Assembly: GCA_963791575.1 (NCBI GenBank)
Contig: CAWBSY010000006.1
Span: 1-64,000 of the forward strand
From: JAOAPG01 sp963791575
Lineage (GTDB): Bacteria; Acidobacteriota; Terriglobia; Terriglobales; Acidobacteriaceae
Reading direction: 5' to 3'
Length of the DNA: 64,000 bases
The notes below the pieces were generated by a model, which was not told the DNA's origin, searched no databases, and saw only the letters and a program-made list of their open reading frames with translations. The position numbers and the translations under genes are program-made. Shown here in pieces: positions 38,864 through 48,766 of the stretch; position 1 is the first letter of the stretch; each line of letters starts with the position of its first letter.

Positions 38864-38952
38864 CAGGAAGGTTCGTATGAGAAAGATGTAAACCTCAGGA
38901 CATGTGAAGGCGAGAAGCGGGTAATGGCACTTTGTTTGAGCCTCGATCGGAC

Positions 38953-40119
38953 TCAATTATGAAGCAGCTCGTCCGCGATAGAAATGAGATTGCTGACGTG
39001 TTTACTCCAAGAGAAATGACGGGCCCTCGCTATGCCATGAATACTTAATTCGCGAGAGAGATAATTATCTTGTGTAACATCGGCAACCTTATGGGCAAGA
39101 TCTTCAGGCGAAAGAGCGTCGAAATATATAGCCGCCGTTTCACAAATTTCCCTATGGACCGGCAAATTAGACGCGACAATGGGGAGGCCACTAGCCATCG
39201 CCTCCACTAAAGGATGGGCGAATGATTCCGCATAAGCTGGAGTCACGTAGAGATTGCAAGCGCGATAGACATGATGTAGAAGATGGTGGGGAACGGTTCC
39301 GAGTTCGACAATATTTTCTCCTATGCCTAGTCCACGAACGAGCGCGTCTGCTTGAGCAGGCCGATAGCTCCCCGGAGTTTTCTTTGACCGAAGATGGCAT
39401 GTCAAGAACAACTTGATGGGCCGGTCAGGTAAGATTTCCCGCAAAACCGGGATGGATCGCAACAGAGTCTCGAAATTTCTGTAGTAGTTGTAGTGACTTA
39501 CGAAGAGCAATCGAAGGGTATCCTTCTTGACATCGAGCTTTGCCATCAACTCAGTGGGCAAAGCGGATTTATTATCAAAAAACTTTTCGTGATCGAACCC
39601 ATGATGAAGGTCACTGACATTCTTTCCCGTCCATATCCTTAAATCCTCGGCAAAAGCCAATGTCGGAGCAATCGTACAATCCGCCCAATGTATTGAACGT
39701 TTGGCAAGAAAAGCCTTGATACGGGTGTCTATCCAGAGACGACAGTCTCCTCTTACAAACAGGTCATGGAAAAAGATATTCGATACGTATAAAGAGTTCC
39801 GGGATAAAAGAATTTGTGGAACAGGAGACTTTCTCAGTGCAAAATTCCCAGTGGAGAGCAGTATTTCCGCGCCACTCTGCCGGATTAGTGCTGGCAGGAA
39901 TGTTTGCTCTTGCCAGAAACGTTTCGCTGTATTGGCGGTGTTCTCGATAATAAGAAAAGAGACGTTGGGAAACTCACCAAGCGATCTCCGTAACCCTTCG
40001 TTCATCACGGCCGTAACCCGCACGTCGTTCCTGGCGGAAAGATGTGGAATCACATTAGCAAGGTAGGTCAGCCCTCCACCTGTGCTGGCTCCCAATCCAT
40101 TCAGAAACAGATGAATCAT
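38953..40119 (-). CDS. Glycosyltransferase family 4
   Basis: This 388-residue GT-B glycosyltransferase is the last gene of the large minus-strand operon that includes the flippase, polymerase and Pse genes. The N-terminal GLGASTGGGLTYLANVIP is the donor/acceptor loop, and the C-terminal domain carries LLFVSHYNYYRNFETLL, the nucleotide-sugar-binding ESFAHPLVEAMASGLPIVAS in two parts (the E-x7-E motif) and IYFDALSPEDLA. The ATG at 40119 overlaps the stop of the polymerase gene by four bases (ATGA). The gene is intact. Sugar specificity is unknown. Confidence 0.86.
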   Translation of the reverse strand: MIHLFLNGLGASTGGGLTYLANVIPHLSARNDVRVTAVMNEGLRRSLGEFPNVSFLIIENTANTAKRFWQEQTFLPALIRQSGAEILLSTGNFALRKSPVPQILLSRNSLYVSNIFFHDLFVRGDCRLWIDTRIKAFLAKRSIHWADCTIAPTLAFAEDLRIWTGKNVSDLHHGFDHEKFFDNKSALPTELMAKLDVKKDTLRLLFVSHYNYYRNFETLLRSIPVLREILPDRPIKLFLTCHLRSKKTPGSYRPAQADALVRGLGIGENIVELGTVPHHLLHHVYRACNLYVTPAYAESFAHPLVEAMASGLPIVASNLPVHREICETAAIYFDALSPEDLAHKVADVTQDNYLSRELSIHGIARARHFSWSKHVSNLISIADELLHN

Positions 40120-41538
40120 CGAGTGGTGGGGACAGGTGCAAATGTATTAAAACGTTTCGGGAAGATGTCGGAAGCCAAGACAGACAAAGTGCCGTTCTCA
40201 GGAATAAAATCGACCAGCATGAAGGCCAAGGTCCAGAAGAAAACACATAGGTAATAGCCGACGGCAAACAACCAATCTTCAAAAGCGGCATGAATCAAGC
40301 CTACCGAAAGCACGGTCGTAAACAGAACCGCGAGAGAACAGACATTGCGAGAGCGCCAGGCTACAAACCACACGCGACTGATATTCGCAATTAGTAACAG
40401 AATAAATATCGCGAAGGGCAGCAGGCCTACTATCCCCATGCCTTCTGTAATAGCCAAATAGCTGTTCCCATGCTCTCTTGTGGTGGCGTTCGACGATGAA
40501 AATATCCCAACTTCTTCTGTTGCGCCTGGGGTTACGCTAGCGGTTCCAAAGCCGGTTCCGAACCAGGGGTGTTCATGAATCGTAGACAGCGTCCGATCCC
40601 AAATCGATGTCCGTGAACCTAGTATGCCATCCTTCTGATGCCCTTTGTATAGGAATGCGGAAGGAACCGATTCGGACTGTTCTGTATGAGGAGGAGCGAT
40701 CACAGCGACCGATACTGCCAACAATATTGACAACGCAGCTCCGTGAACGAGCAGCTTGTAACTACGAGCAACGATGCACAACAGGACACAAGTAACAGAT
40801 GCCGCAGCTATGCTCGCACGAGAGTAACTCAATAATAGAAGAAGAATTGCCAAAAAGAGAGCGCAGGCGCGACGGCGTCGCGCGATAACGCTGTCGCTCA
40901 CAAGAATACCCCACAACATAATCGGTACAATCGCCACACCCATAAGGGCGCCGAGTGAATTCGGATTGCCAAAAAGTTCATGATGAATAACAAAATAAGC
41001 AGCCGCAATAAAATACACCAAGAGTTCACAGCCTAGCAGCAGTCTGGAAGAGAATTGTGCGGTTCTGCCGTTCGCGGCTAACCGCGCTCCAGCCGCCCCA
41101 TAAAGAAAAAGAAGAAACAAGCTTAACGCCTTGAGTAAAGCTTGACCGCTATAAGCGGACATTTGCGCGGAAATCACAGCTGCCACCACGCAGAAAAATG
41201 CTGCCACGTGGAACGCTCCAAAGGAATGCTGACGGTCTTTCATGTAAATGACGAGTCCTACCAACGCCCCGACAGCAAGGACGGCCCAACGCGCTGATGT
41301 CCACAATCCTTGCAGCGGGAGTGCTAACAGCAGGTCCAAGAAAGGCAATCAAGAGGCAAGGGAAAAATCGCGTTGCGTAACTCCACAGAATTGCCGCAAA
41401 AAGCTGCGAGCAAATGAGCAGCCCAAGAAAATCAGCGCTGACCAGATAGTCAGGGCGATAAATAACCGTCCCGACAGCCAAAAGGCAGGCTAGAAGCAGA
41501 GCAAGTGGCAGTCGAAGGCTAGAAGAGGTGTTAAGCAT
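40116..41538 (-). CDS. O-antigen ligase/polymerase-like membrane protein, Wzy-like (frameshifted)
   Basis: This polytopic membrane protein of the O-antigen polymerase/ligase family would polymerise or attach the repeat unit at the periplasmic face. After the N-terminal membrane segments (residues 1-65 from the ATG at 41538) the frame changes near 41335-41345, and LLLALPLQGLWTSARWAVLA continues. The conserved periplasmic loop (SIWDRTLSTIHEHPWFGTG, REHGNSYLAITEGMG) contains the Arg and His-Asn residues typical of Wzy_C. About ten membrane helices are visible. Ends overlap with both neighbours: eight bases with the GT4 upstream and four with the next gene. Confidence 0.84.
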
Positions 41539-42685
41539 AAGTTGCGATTCTAGATTCCAGAACCGCTTCGGCTATACCACAAGCGCAGGCCTCGGGTGAA
41601 TTGCGAAGAATCCGCTCCTTGCCGCGCTGCCCCATTTCACATCGAAGTTCGTTGTCACTGGACAATTTCATCATCGCATCGGTTAGCGCAGCTGTGTCTT
41701 CGGCTGGAAATGTTATCCCGTTCCATCCGTTTTTCACCAAATCCGGGACACATCCCGCTACATTTGCACAAATTATGGGCAAACCGCATGCCATGGCTTC
41801 ATTTACCACCAACCCCCAGGGGTCAGTGTGCGTTGGTAAGATGAACATATCGGCTAATGCATAACAGCGGGCCAGTGATTGACGTTGTAGAAAACCTGCA
41901 ACGTCAACTCTTCCGGGATAAATATTCGCCGCTTGCTTTTCGAGTTCTCGGCGCGCCATGCCGTCTCCCACAAAAACAAGGCTGAGTTCTTCTCTTACAC
42001 CGGGGTCGAGATCGCCGTACGAGCGAAGAAGATCAAAGACACCCTTGTCAGGTATCAATCGCCCGACAAAGAGCACGAACCGTGGAGGAAGACCCAAATC
42101 CTGACGGTGGAAGGCGCTGTTACCTCTCGTCGCGGCTGCAATTTGAGCAAACAAATCGGTGTCGACCGCGTTTGGCGCAGTATATATATTCGCCTCCGGC
42201 AATCCAAAGCTTCGCAGGTATTCAAAAGACGATGCACCAGCCACGATAAAGCCATCGCAGTATTTCATAAACGCACTTTTCATGGATTCTAGCAACACAC
42301 CGCCACTGCGTTGATCTCTAACTGTGCTCTCCGCCCATAATAAGAAGGGCACGTGGCGGCGCTTCGCCCAAACTGCCGATTGCCACGATGCAACATAGTT
42401 ATAGCCGCCGCACACAATTACGTCCGGGGAAAACTTTTCCAATGCTGCACTAACGTTGCTATTCAACAGAACATTATATTTTCCGAACCGTTGCCTCCAC
42501 GACGGCAACACTTCATAAGAAAACCGAATTTCGTCTTTGTAGACAATCCAATCTCGCAACGAAGGATCGCTCTCAGCCAAGAAGATTACATGCAAATCGA
42601 TTCCGTCTCGATTCGCTAGGGCATTGAATACAGGGATGCGGTAGGGAGCGATAATTTCGGTCAGAAGCACGACTCGGCATGTCAT
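41531..42685 (-). CDS. Glycosyltransferase family 4
   Basis: This 384-residue GT-B glycosyltransferase has an N-terminal segment LTEIIAPYRIPVFNALANR and the C-terminal nucleotide-sugar domain with FVGRLIPDKGVFDLLRSY, FILPTHTDPWGLVVNEAM and CGLPIICAN. The E-x7-E type motif lies around PWGLVVNEAMACG. The gene is intact, with four-base overlaps with the upstream GT4 (ATGA) and eight bases with the polymerase. It is one of three consecutive GT4 genes (41531-44960), each overlapping the next. The donor is unknown; retaining activity is expected for GT4. Confidence 0.88.
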   Translation of the reverse strand: MTCRVVLLTEIIAPYRIPVFNALANRDGIDLHVIFLAESDPSLRDWIVYKDEIRFSYEVLPSWRQRFGKYNVLLNSNVSAALEKFSPDVIVCGGYNYVASWQSAVWAKRRHVPFLLWAESTVRDQRSGGVLLESMKSAFMKYCDGFIVAGASSFEYLRSFGLPEANIYTAPNAVDTDLFAQIAAATRGNSAFHRQDLGLPPRFVLFVGRLIPDKGVFDLLRSYGDLDPGVREELSLVFVGDGMARRELEKQAANIYPGRVDVAGFLQRQSLARCYALADMFILPTHTDPWGLVVNEAMACGLPIICANVAGCVPDLVKNGWNGITFPAEDTAALTDAMMKLSSDNELRCEMGQRGKERILRNSPEACACGIAEAVLESRIATYA

Positions 42686-43878
42686 CGCGCGGGCTCCCGA
42701 TAAATTCGATTCAACTGATTTGCCTGATCTTCAAATGTGAAATTCTGCAAAATAGTTTGACGAGCTGAGAATCCGATTCGGGCGCAAAGTTCCGCGTTAG
42801 ACAGCAGGAGAGAAAGCGCGGAAGTTATTTCTTCCAAATTGCCCGGACGAACCAGCCAGCCGTTCACGCCATGCCTGATCACATCTTCTATACCTTGATC
42901 TTTGCATCCAACCACAGGTTTTCCTACAGCCATCGCTTCGAGATAAGCGCAACCCAATCCTTCATAAGAACTAGGGAGCGCAAAGATCGCGCACCGTTGC
43001 ATAGCTTCGGCAACTTTTCTGCGACTCTGGCGACCGAGAAAATGAACTTTACCTGCAAGGTTGAGACTTGTTGCCAATGTGCGTAGGTTGGACAACTCCG
43101 GCCCTTCCCCGATAATTTCCAGGACAAACTGTGGAAACTGATCACTCAGCTGCGAGAACGCGCGCAGGAGTAAAGCATGGCCTTTAATAGGAATCAAATT
43201 TCCAACGCTGAGAATCGTGTTCGATGCATTAACAACATCAACCGGATAAAATATTTTCGCGTCAATTCCGTTGTGGACAACTGTCGTATTTGCGTGATTC
43301 GAGGTACCCGCATCAACTTGCTCTCGTACCTTTTCACTGACGCAGATCACGCTTCTTGCTGATTGATAAATGAGACGTGAAACACGATGGGCCCACTTCC
43401 CTGCAATGCCTTTAACCTGATTTGTAGAAAACGCGTCCAATCCATGGACAGTGATCACAAATGGAATATTCCGTTCCCTGCTCAGCAAAGCCGCGGCATG
43501 GCCACAGGGCAAAGCTCCGTGAGCATGGATCACATCCACAGGACTGGAGAGATGCAACTCGCGCAGCTTTCGCAGCAATTTTGCAAAGAGAAAGGCTCCG
43601 GAGCTGGACAAACCAAGACCGGACGGCAATGAAAAAAAAGAAAGCCAGTTTGCCAAGGGAGCACCCGCCGTCGCAGTTGCGCGATCCCGATAAAACGGCT
43701 GCACAGCAAATACGGTGTTCCGGACCCCGAGGCGTTCTGTCCACTCGAGTGGTTCGGCTACAAAGCAACCTTGTGTTTCGTTTTCACAGGACGGATAGAA
43801 GGGGGTGAGCGTTAGTACGTGAACGAGCTTGAGGGACTGCGGGTGCTCCGAGATCGAAATTGGCAGGCTCGCGATCAT
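42682..43878 (-). CDS. Glycosyltransferase family 4
   Basis: This GT-B glycosyltransferase has a start at the ATG at 43878 (MIASLPISISEHPQSL), chosen because it overlaps the previous stop by four bases (ATGA). The longer frame to 43932 lacks an obvious ribosome site. It carries HVLTLTPFYPSCENETQG, VITVHGLDAFS and the C-terminal LSVGNLIPIKGHALLLRAF, IFALPSSYEGLGCAYLEAM and GKPVVGCKDQGIEDVI. It is intact. Three GT4 genes in a row suggest successive additions in assembly of the repeat unit. Confidence 0.88.
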   Translation of the reverse strand: MIASLPISISEHPQSLKLVHVLTLTPFYPSCENETQGCFVAEPLEWTERLGVRNTVFAVQPFYRDRATATAGAPLANWLSFFSLPSGLGLSSSGAFLFAKLLRKLRELHLSSPVDVIHAHGALPCGHAAALLSRERNIPFVITVHGLDAFSTNQVKGIAGKWAHRVSRLIYQSARSVICVSEKVREQVDAGTSNHANTTVVHNGIDAKIFYPVDVVNASNTILSVGNLIPIKGHALLLRAFSQLSDQFPQFVLEIIGEGPELSNLRTLATSLNLAGKVHFLGRQSRRKVAEAMQRCAIFALPSSYEGLGCAYLEAMAVGKPVVGCKDQGIEDVIRHGVNGWLVRPGNLEEITSALSLLLSNAELCARIGFSARQTILQNFTFEDQANQLNRIYREPAR

Positions 43879-44960
43879 GCAACACGCTCGCGTACTCGTT
43901 CTGAAACCACTCGCAAGAAAATCTCTTCCCAACGACGAGTTATGACATCCCAGTCGAATAATTCACTGTGCCTTCGCCCCGCCTGCCCCAATTGCTCCCG
44001 AAGCGGAGCGCTTTCCAGCAAGGCGTCCAAACGAAGAAACAGTTCTTCATCAGAGGCTACGAGATATCCCGTTTTCGAATCGATGACCGTCTCGGGTTCA
44101 TAGTTTTTTCGAGCGATCACTGGCAGTCCGCAAGCAGCCGCCTCAAGGATGACCTTTGGCGAGCCCTCCCATGCTGAGGGGAATAAGAAGATGTCGGCCT
44201 TTTGATATTCCTCTCTCAGACTTTCTCCAAGAAGCGGTCCCATCAGCATCACATTTTCCAGGTGTTCTTGAATCACACGCTGCTTTAGCTCTTCTCTCAT
44301 CATTCCATCGCCTACGATGACGAAGTCTGCTCGAGGAAAACGCGTCGCTGCATCCAGCAATAATTGTGGCTGTTTGAACGGACGCAGCGATCCGACGAAC
44401 AAAACTCGCAGCCGAGAATTGCCGGGACGCTCTCTGGCTGGGATAAAAAATCCGGTATCGACACCTGTGGGCACTACTTCGCTATCTGTTCCATATTCAG
44501 TTTTCAGGTTTCGCCGAACTGCCTCGGAGTTGCTAAATAAAAAATCGCATCGCAAAATTGTCCGCTGCCAGAGTGCGATGGCTTCCGGACGTATAGTCGG
44601 TTCATGGCGCGCATCGGACCTGGATTCCATGGTCCCAATGACGACTTTGTTGTCCTTCCATTTTCGGCGGAGCTGAAGATACCACTTACTAGCCGGAGAG
44701 GCTTTCAAATAAAACAAAATCTCATGTTGGCCCATGAGGAATTCGTGCAGAATCCTAACAGTTTGTCTTCTTTGAGGAAGTTGGATGAGTCTGGTGTTTG
44801 CCCGTGCGGCGATGCGAATAGCAGGCTTTTCAAGATGAAACACACTTACGTGGAATCGACTAGGGTCGAGACGACAAATAATTTCGCGAGCGTTCCCCAT
44901 TTGCGCATTCGGAAGACCTTCATCTGCGAAGCTATCGACCAAAACGCGAATTGGGTTCAT
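43875..44960 (-). CDS. Glycosyltransferase family 4
   Basis: This GT-B glycosyltransferase is about 361 residues from the ATG at 44960 (MNPIRVLVDSFADEG), which I prefer to the TTG at 44987 because a GGAAAG site precedes it. The C-terminal domain has RVLFVGSLRPFKQPQLLLDA, IFLFPSAWEGSPKVILEAA and CGLPVIARKNYEPETVI. The E-x7-E motif is clear (EGSPKVILE). The gene is intact. Its stop overlaps the start of the next GT4 by four bases. It lies directly after the AlkP-superfamily gene of the same operon. Confidence 0.87.
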   Translation of the reverse strand: MNPIRVLVDSFADEGLPNAQMGNAREIICRLDPSRFHVSVFHLEKPAIRIAARANTRLIQLPQRRQTVRILHEFLMGQHEILFYLKASPASKWYLQLRRKWKDNKVVIGTMESRSDARHEPTIRPEAIALWQRTILRCDFLFSNSEAVRRNLKTEYGTDSEVVPTGVDTGFFIPARERPGNSRLRVLFVGSLRPFKQPQLLLDAATRFPRADFVIVGDGMMREELKQRVIQEHLENVMLMGPLLGESLREEYQKADIFLFPSAWEGSPKVILEAAACGLPVIARKNYEPETVIDSKTGYLVASDEELFLRLDALLESAPLREQLGQAGRRHSELFDWDVITRRWEEIFLRVVSERVRERVA

Positions 44961-45009
44961 GCGCTTTCCGCATGCGTTGCGCGGCAAACCCCATTTTGAT
45001 TTGTAAGGG

Positions 45010-46477
45010 TTAAGAATGAGCCAATTCTAGCTGAATATCCTGGAGTTGAGCATCAAGACGATGCTGCGGATCACGTGACTGAGTAGATTCCGCTAGATGT
45101 TTGTTAGCACGCTGGAGGAGCCTTTTGCGGGCAGATTTTTGCTCGTGCGCTGCAAACGGATGGATTTCCTTAGGATCGTTCGCCAAATCAAACAACTGTT
45201 CGGTTGAGGCCGCAAAGTCAAGAACAAGTTTGTAGCGTTGTTCTCGAATTCCGAGAATTCTTGGGCCGAGCCGATTTCTTGAGCTGAAAAGGATTTGCGC
45301 ACCCGGCGACGCATTCGATGATTGCTGGTTCGTCCCATGATCGATTCTCCCGCAATTGAGGCCAGAGACTGCGGCCACGGAAACTACCGGGTAACGGAAC
45401 ACTCAAGGCATCTAGCAGCGTCGGTGCCAGATGAAGAAGGCTGAAAGGCGATTCTGCGGTCTGTCCATGCATAACGCCCGGGACATGAAGCAACAGAGGT
45501 ACCCGTATCAGTTCTTCGGTAATTTTATAAGGCGCATGGTAGCGCCCCCCATGATCGAGGAACTCTTCGCCATGATCCGCCGTGAGCGCAAAAATACAAT
45601 CCTCCCAATTTCCATGAGTACGCAGCGTATCTACCAGACGAGCAATTTGCGAATCAACCCAACGGATCCCGGCATCGTAAAGTAAAATCACCTCCTCACG
45701 ATGCTTTTTCAGTCGTGTGGGACCGATATCGCCTCGGTTCCAGAAGGAATTCAAATAACGCGAACGGGAAGCACTCAGGCCAATCGTTTCCAGCAAACCC
45801 AATGCCTCTTCCTTCGGATAGTAAGGAGAATGGGGGTCCATGAAGTGCAACCACAGAAAAAAAGGCTGGCCGCTCACTTCGCCTAGCCAAGTGCACGCCT
45901 CATCTACGATCACGTCTGCGGCAGGAAAGCGTCGAAGGTCATCGAATGACTTCGGTGTATCTACAATCCGCTGGCAGTATTGAAAGTAAAGTTCGTCGTA
46001 AATTGAACCTGTTAAAGCAAACTTGTGAGCAGCCGAATTCAAAAGGTGATTCAATCGACCACGCGCAGCAGAGTTTCCGGGTTCAGTCATATCGATAGCA
46101 GAATCGCTGCCATCCAAAAAATCGCGGAAAGTATCGAAACCGCTGTCATACCCAAATTGGCCGGACAGATATGGATTCCCAGCAAGAAAGGCAGCGGTGG
46201 CATAGCCGGATTCTTTAAGCGTCGTTGCTATTGTGGTCTCGTCCGGAGCTAGACCAAGAACATCGCGACCAAGCGCGAGTGGATGGCGTGAGGCCATGAT
46301 TGCTGGAAATGAATAGTAAGTTGGCGCGCCCGCGACAATAGCGTTGCGCATGGCAATACTCTGGGGAGCCAAGGAGTCCAAAAAAGGGGTGGTGGGGCGC
46401 TGGTATCCAAGAAATCCGACGTGGTCAGCGCGCAGACAATCGACGGTGATCAATATCAATGATCGGGGACGACTCAT
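45010..46477 (-). CDS. Alkaline-phosphatase-superfamily (sulfatase-like) protein (frameshifted near the C-terminus)
   Basis: This protein has the sulfatase/AlkP fold. LILITVDCLRADHVGFLGY gives metal ligands, HFMDPHSPYYP the central loop, TADHGEEFLDHGG the second metal site and QLFDLANDPKEIHPF the C-terminal strand. The nucleophile region reads TYYSFPAIMASRHP: the classical C/S-x-P-x-R formylglycine motif is not complete, so sulfatase activity is doubtful. A phosphotransferase or phosphodiesterase acting with a Ser/Thr nucleophile is equally possible. The frame changes near 45300-45310, after which the C-terminal region (ILGIREQRYKLVLDF) continues. The start is the ATG at 46477. It lies in the EPS operon after the deacetylase-like gene. 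Confidence 0.75.
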
Positions 46478-46499
46478 CCGCCACTCCTCTTTTTCCCAG

Positions 46500-47642
46500 C
46501 TATTGCACCCTGGAACTCTGTTTCACGTTAACCGACACTTGGCCGTGCGGGCCACGAAATTTTCCTCGTCGAACGATGTCGTACAAGTCGCCGTCATGCA
46601 CATACAGTAAATTGGGATGCTTCGCTTCTAATGCGGAAAGGAACAGATCGAGAGTTTGAAGCGTCGGAGTACGAAAGTCTTTGAGCGACGAGTGGAAGTT
46701 TATGGAATGCACCGAAACTATTGCGGGCATACCACGGGCAAAGCAACCATCCGCAAGCTGCATATATTTGTCGATGGGCAAGTCTCGCTGGCTGGGCTCA
46801 ATGTCGATGGTACGATAAATATTCAACAGTTCACGCTCGTCCATGTGCGGATTTAGAGGCGTCCCGCTTCCATTCTGAGAAACTCGTACTCCACACTCCG
46901 ACCATGCGATCTGTGTATCCAAGTTCGCGCGATAGCCCGGAGCACATGCTGAGAGCGCGGATAGCGCGAAGAATGACCGAAAATTCTCGGACGCGGTCCG
47001 GATAAGTTCTCGTTGTCTAGCAGCAGTCAGGAAACCGGCTTGGGGTTTTTCGGGATTATTATATTCGTATCCGATCCAAGGCATGCGCCAATAAATGTAA
47101 GGCGTCTCAGCCTTCCATAGCTTCCTAAGTAATTGAGCGCGATCTCCATTTTTGGATAGCGCATTTTCCGCCGCCAGCGAGCAAAAGTGGGTAAGGCCAT
47201 GCAGAGCGGGATAGAAAACATCATCAGCAATTCCCTGTCGGTAAGCCTCGAACAATCCTGGGCGTTTCCAGCTGCCTGGTAAACCAGCTTTCAAAGGCAA
47301 CAACGGAATAGTTGAATCGCCAGCGAGAAGCTTCGGAAAGTCCAAGTTAGCCAACAGAAAATTCATGACCACGCAGGCCGATCGTCCGGTTGAATCGCGG
47401 TGACTCTTCAGCAAATCACGAATGGCATTGACGTCGTCTGCTGTTTCAAGCGTATAGAAATCGTAGGGGTTTTCTCCGAGCCGTATGCCGCTGGCCCGCA
47501 GCTGTTGATAACCTTCTTGATCGCGAACACCTACGCGCCCCCAGTCGTCACTCTGTAAAACTACAAGCGGGCGATCAAAAGAGAATTGGACGGTTGTAGA
47601 GTGTTTGCCTCGCCGCCAAAATCTTCTGCCGTAATCTAACAT
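46500..47642 (-). CDS. Polysaccharide-deacetylase-like protein
   Basis: This 380-residue protein has features of the NodB/polysaccharide deacetylase fold: an early Asp-Asp pair in QSDDWGRVG, a His-x-x-x-His site in ALHGLTHF and a later HSINFHS segment. These could form the metal site, but the match is distant and I cannot place all motifs, so the function is tentative. It has no signal peptide, which suggests the cytosolic face. Its ATG at 47642 overlaps the end of the upstream methyltransferase gene by seven bases. The gene is intact. The likely role is removal of an acetyl group from a sugar or glycolipid of the EPS pathway. Confidence 0.55.
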   Translation of the reverse strand: MLDYGRRFWRRGKHSTTVQFSFDRPLVVLQSDDWGRVGVRDQEGYQQLRASGIRLGENPYDFYTLETADDVNAIRDLLKSHRDSTGRSACVVMNFLLANLDFPKLLAGDSTIPLLPLKAGLPGSWKRPGLFEAYRQGIADDVFYPALHGLTHFCSLAAENALSKNGDRAQLLRKLWKAETPYIYWRMPWIGYEYNNPEKPQAGFLTAARQRELIRTASENFRSFFALSALSACAPGYRANLDTQIAWSECGVRVSQNGSGTPLNPHMDERELLNIYRTIDIEPSQRDLPIDKYMQLADGCFARGMPAIVSVHSINFHSSLKDFRTPTLQTLDLFLSALEAKHPNLLYVHDGDLYDIVRRGKFRGPHGQVSVNVKQSSRVQ

Positions 47643-48538
47643 GCGTTGTCCGCAGACGTTGGTGAGCGAAGTATCAGCATCTCACAGCCGCCCTCAGTTA
47701 TATGCAGGTATTGCAGCGCGACCCAACGAACCAGCAAACCTAGCACTGGCAGGTGTATCAACTGTGCGACGAGTCGGGCGCGCCCGCTAGCAAAAGAACG
47801 ATTTGCGCACTTTTTCAGAAATTGTTCTTGATGCAGGTCGACCACCTTGCAATCGGCTTTCAGCCCGCGAAACAATGCACGAAGCCGAGCGTTGGTGGTG
47901 TACGTGAGTTGACTCAGCAATGTTGGGCTACGTCCCCGACATTTAAGATAGAGTCGACCGAGTAGTTTAGGTAGTAGCGGCAGCCATCGTATCTTGTAGT
48001 GCGGCTCATAGAAGCGAAGGTAATTCGGACAAGCAATATAGACCGCACCACCAGGTTTGAGTACTCGAACCGCTTCGCGGAGTACTTCAGCTTGATCCGC
48101 TACGTGTTCCATCACCTGGTTCATGACGATGAGGTCAAAGGTGCGATCAGGGAATGGCAGACTCTCTCCAAGAGCTACAGTAAACACCCCCTCTTGTATC
48201 CGCCGTCTCGCGATTTGAACTGACGTAAGACTTCCGCCTTGACCAATCCGATCCGGCTCGACTCCAAAGGCGACCAATCCTCGCCGACGGCACGCAAGAA
48301 TAAAGCTACCCACACCAGACCCAATATCCAACACAGAAGCTCGAGGAGGAATATCCCAGCAGCCGGCCACTTGCGTTAATACCGCTTCACCGTCATCCTC
48401 GACGATGCTATCAACAATCTTTTCCTGCCAGTCCGGTGTCTGGATTCCCTGCCAGTTCTCGCGTCGATACTGGAGCAGCAGAGCTCGCAGTTGGGAATCA
48501 TCCAAGAGCTCGTAATTCTGGATTGCTGTCGAACTCAT
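47636..48538 (-). CDS. SAM-dependent methyltransferase
   Basis: This 300-residue class I methyltransferase has motif I VLDIGSGVGSFILACRR, an acidic end-of-strand-2 residue in FGVEPDRIGQG, DLIVMNQVMEHVADQAEVL and VLKPGGAVYIACPNYL. The C-terminal part is longer than minimal enzymes and carries a hydrophobic stretch that may contact a lipid-linked substrate. The ATG at 48538 gives the start and the gene is intact. It is in the EPS operon between the 66-residue small gene and the deacetylase-like gene. A sugar O-methylation is likely, but the target is unknown. Confidence 0.83.
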   Translation of the reverse strand: MSSTAIQNYELLDDSQLRALLLQYRRENWQGIQTPDWQEKIVDSIVEDDGEAVLTQVAGCWDIPPRASVLDIGSGVGSFILACRRRGLVAFGVEPDRIGQGGSLTSVQIARRRIQEGVFTVALGESLPFPDRTFDLIVMNQVMEHVADQAEVLREAVRVLKPGGAVYIACPNYLRFYEPHYKIRWLPLLPKLLGRLYLKCRGRSPTLLSQLTYTTNARLRALFRGLKADCKVVDLHQEQFLKKCANRSFASGRARLVAQLIHLPVLGLLVRWVALQYLHITEGGCEMLILRSPTSADNAC

Positions 48539-48565
48539 TTTTCTAAACCTTGCAACTGAAGCTGC

Positions 48566-48766
48566 TCAAATGTACCCAAGATCTTTGAGCCTCTCCTCAA
48601 TAATTCGCTGCTCTTCTTGATCCATCACTTTCGCATCATCGCGAACTAGCCTTTCAAGCACGTAAATAAGAAAGTCTTCCACCTTACCAAACTGTTGGCC
48701 GAAACGCTGCTCGACTGTCTCACACAGGTCTCTAGGTAGCTGTAAATTGCGCATCTCTTCTGGCAT
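48566..48766 (-). CDS. Small helical protein of unknown function (66 residues)
   Basis: This is a short gene coupled to the flippase: its ATG overlaps the flippase stop (TGATG at 48764-48768). The protein is charged and helical throughout, with LPRDLCETVEQRFGQQF and a C-terminal EEQRIIEERLKDLGYI. The final motif ERLKDLGYI resembles the C-terminal tail of many AlkP/sulfatase-superfamily proteins, which suggests it may contact or regulate the AlkP-like protein at 45010-46477; that is an inference. I do not recognise a named family. The overlap with an established gene and the coding character make it a real gene. Confidence 0.7.
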   Translation of the reverse strand: MPEEMRNLQLPRDLCETVEQRFGQQFGKVEDFLIYVLERLVRDDAKVMDQEEQRIIEERLKDLGYI

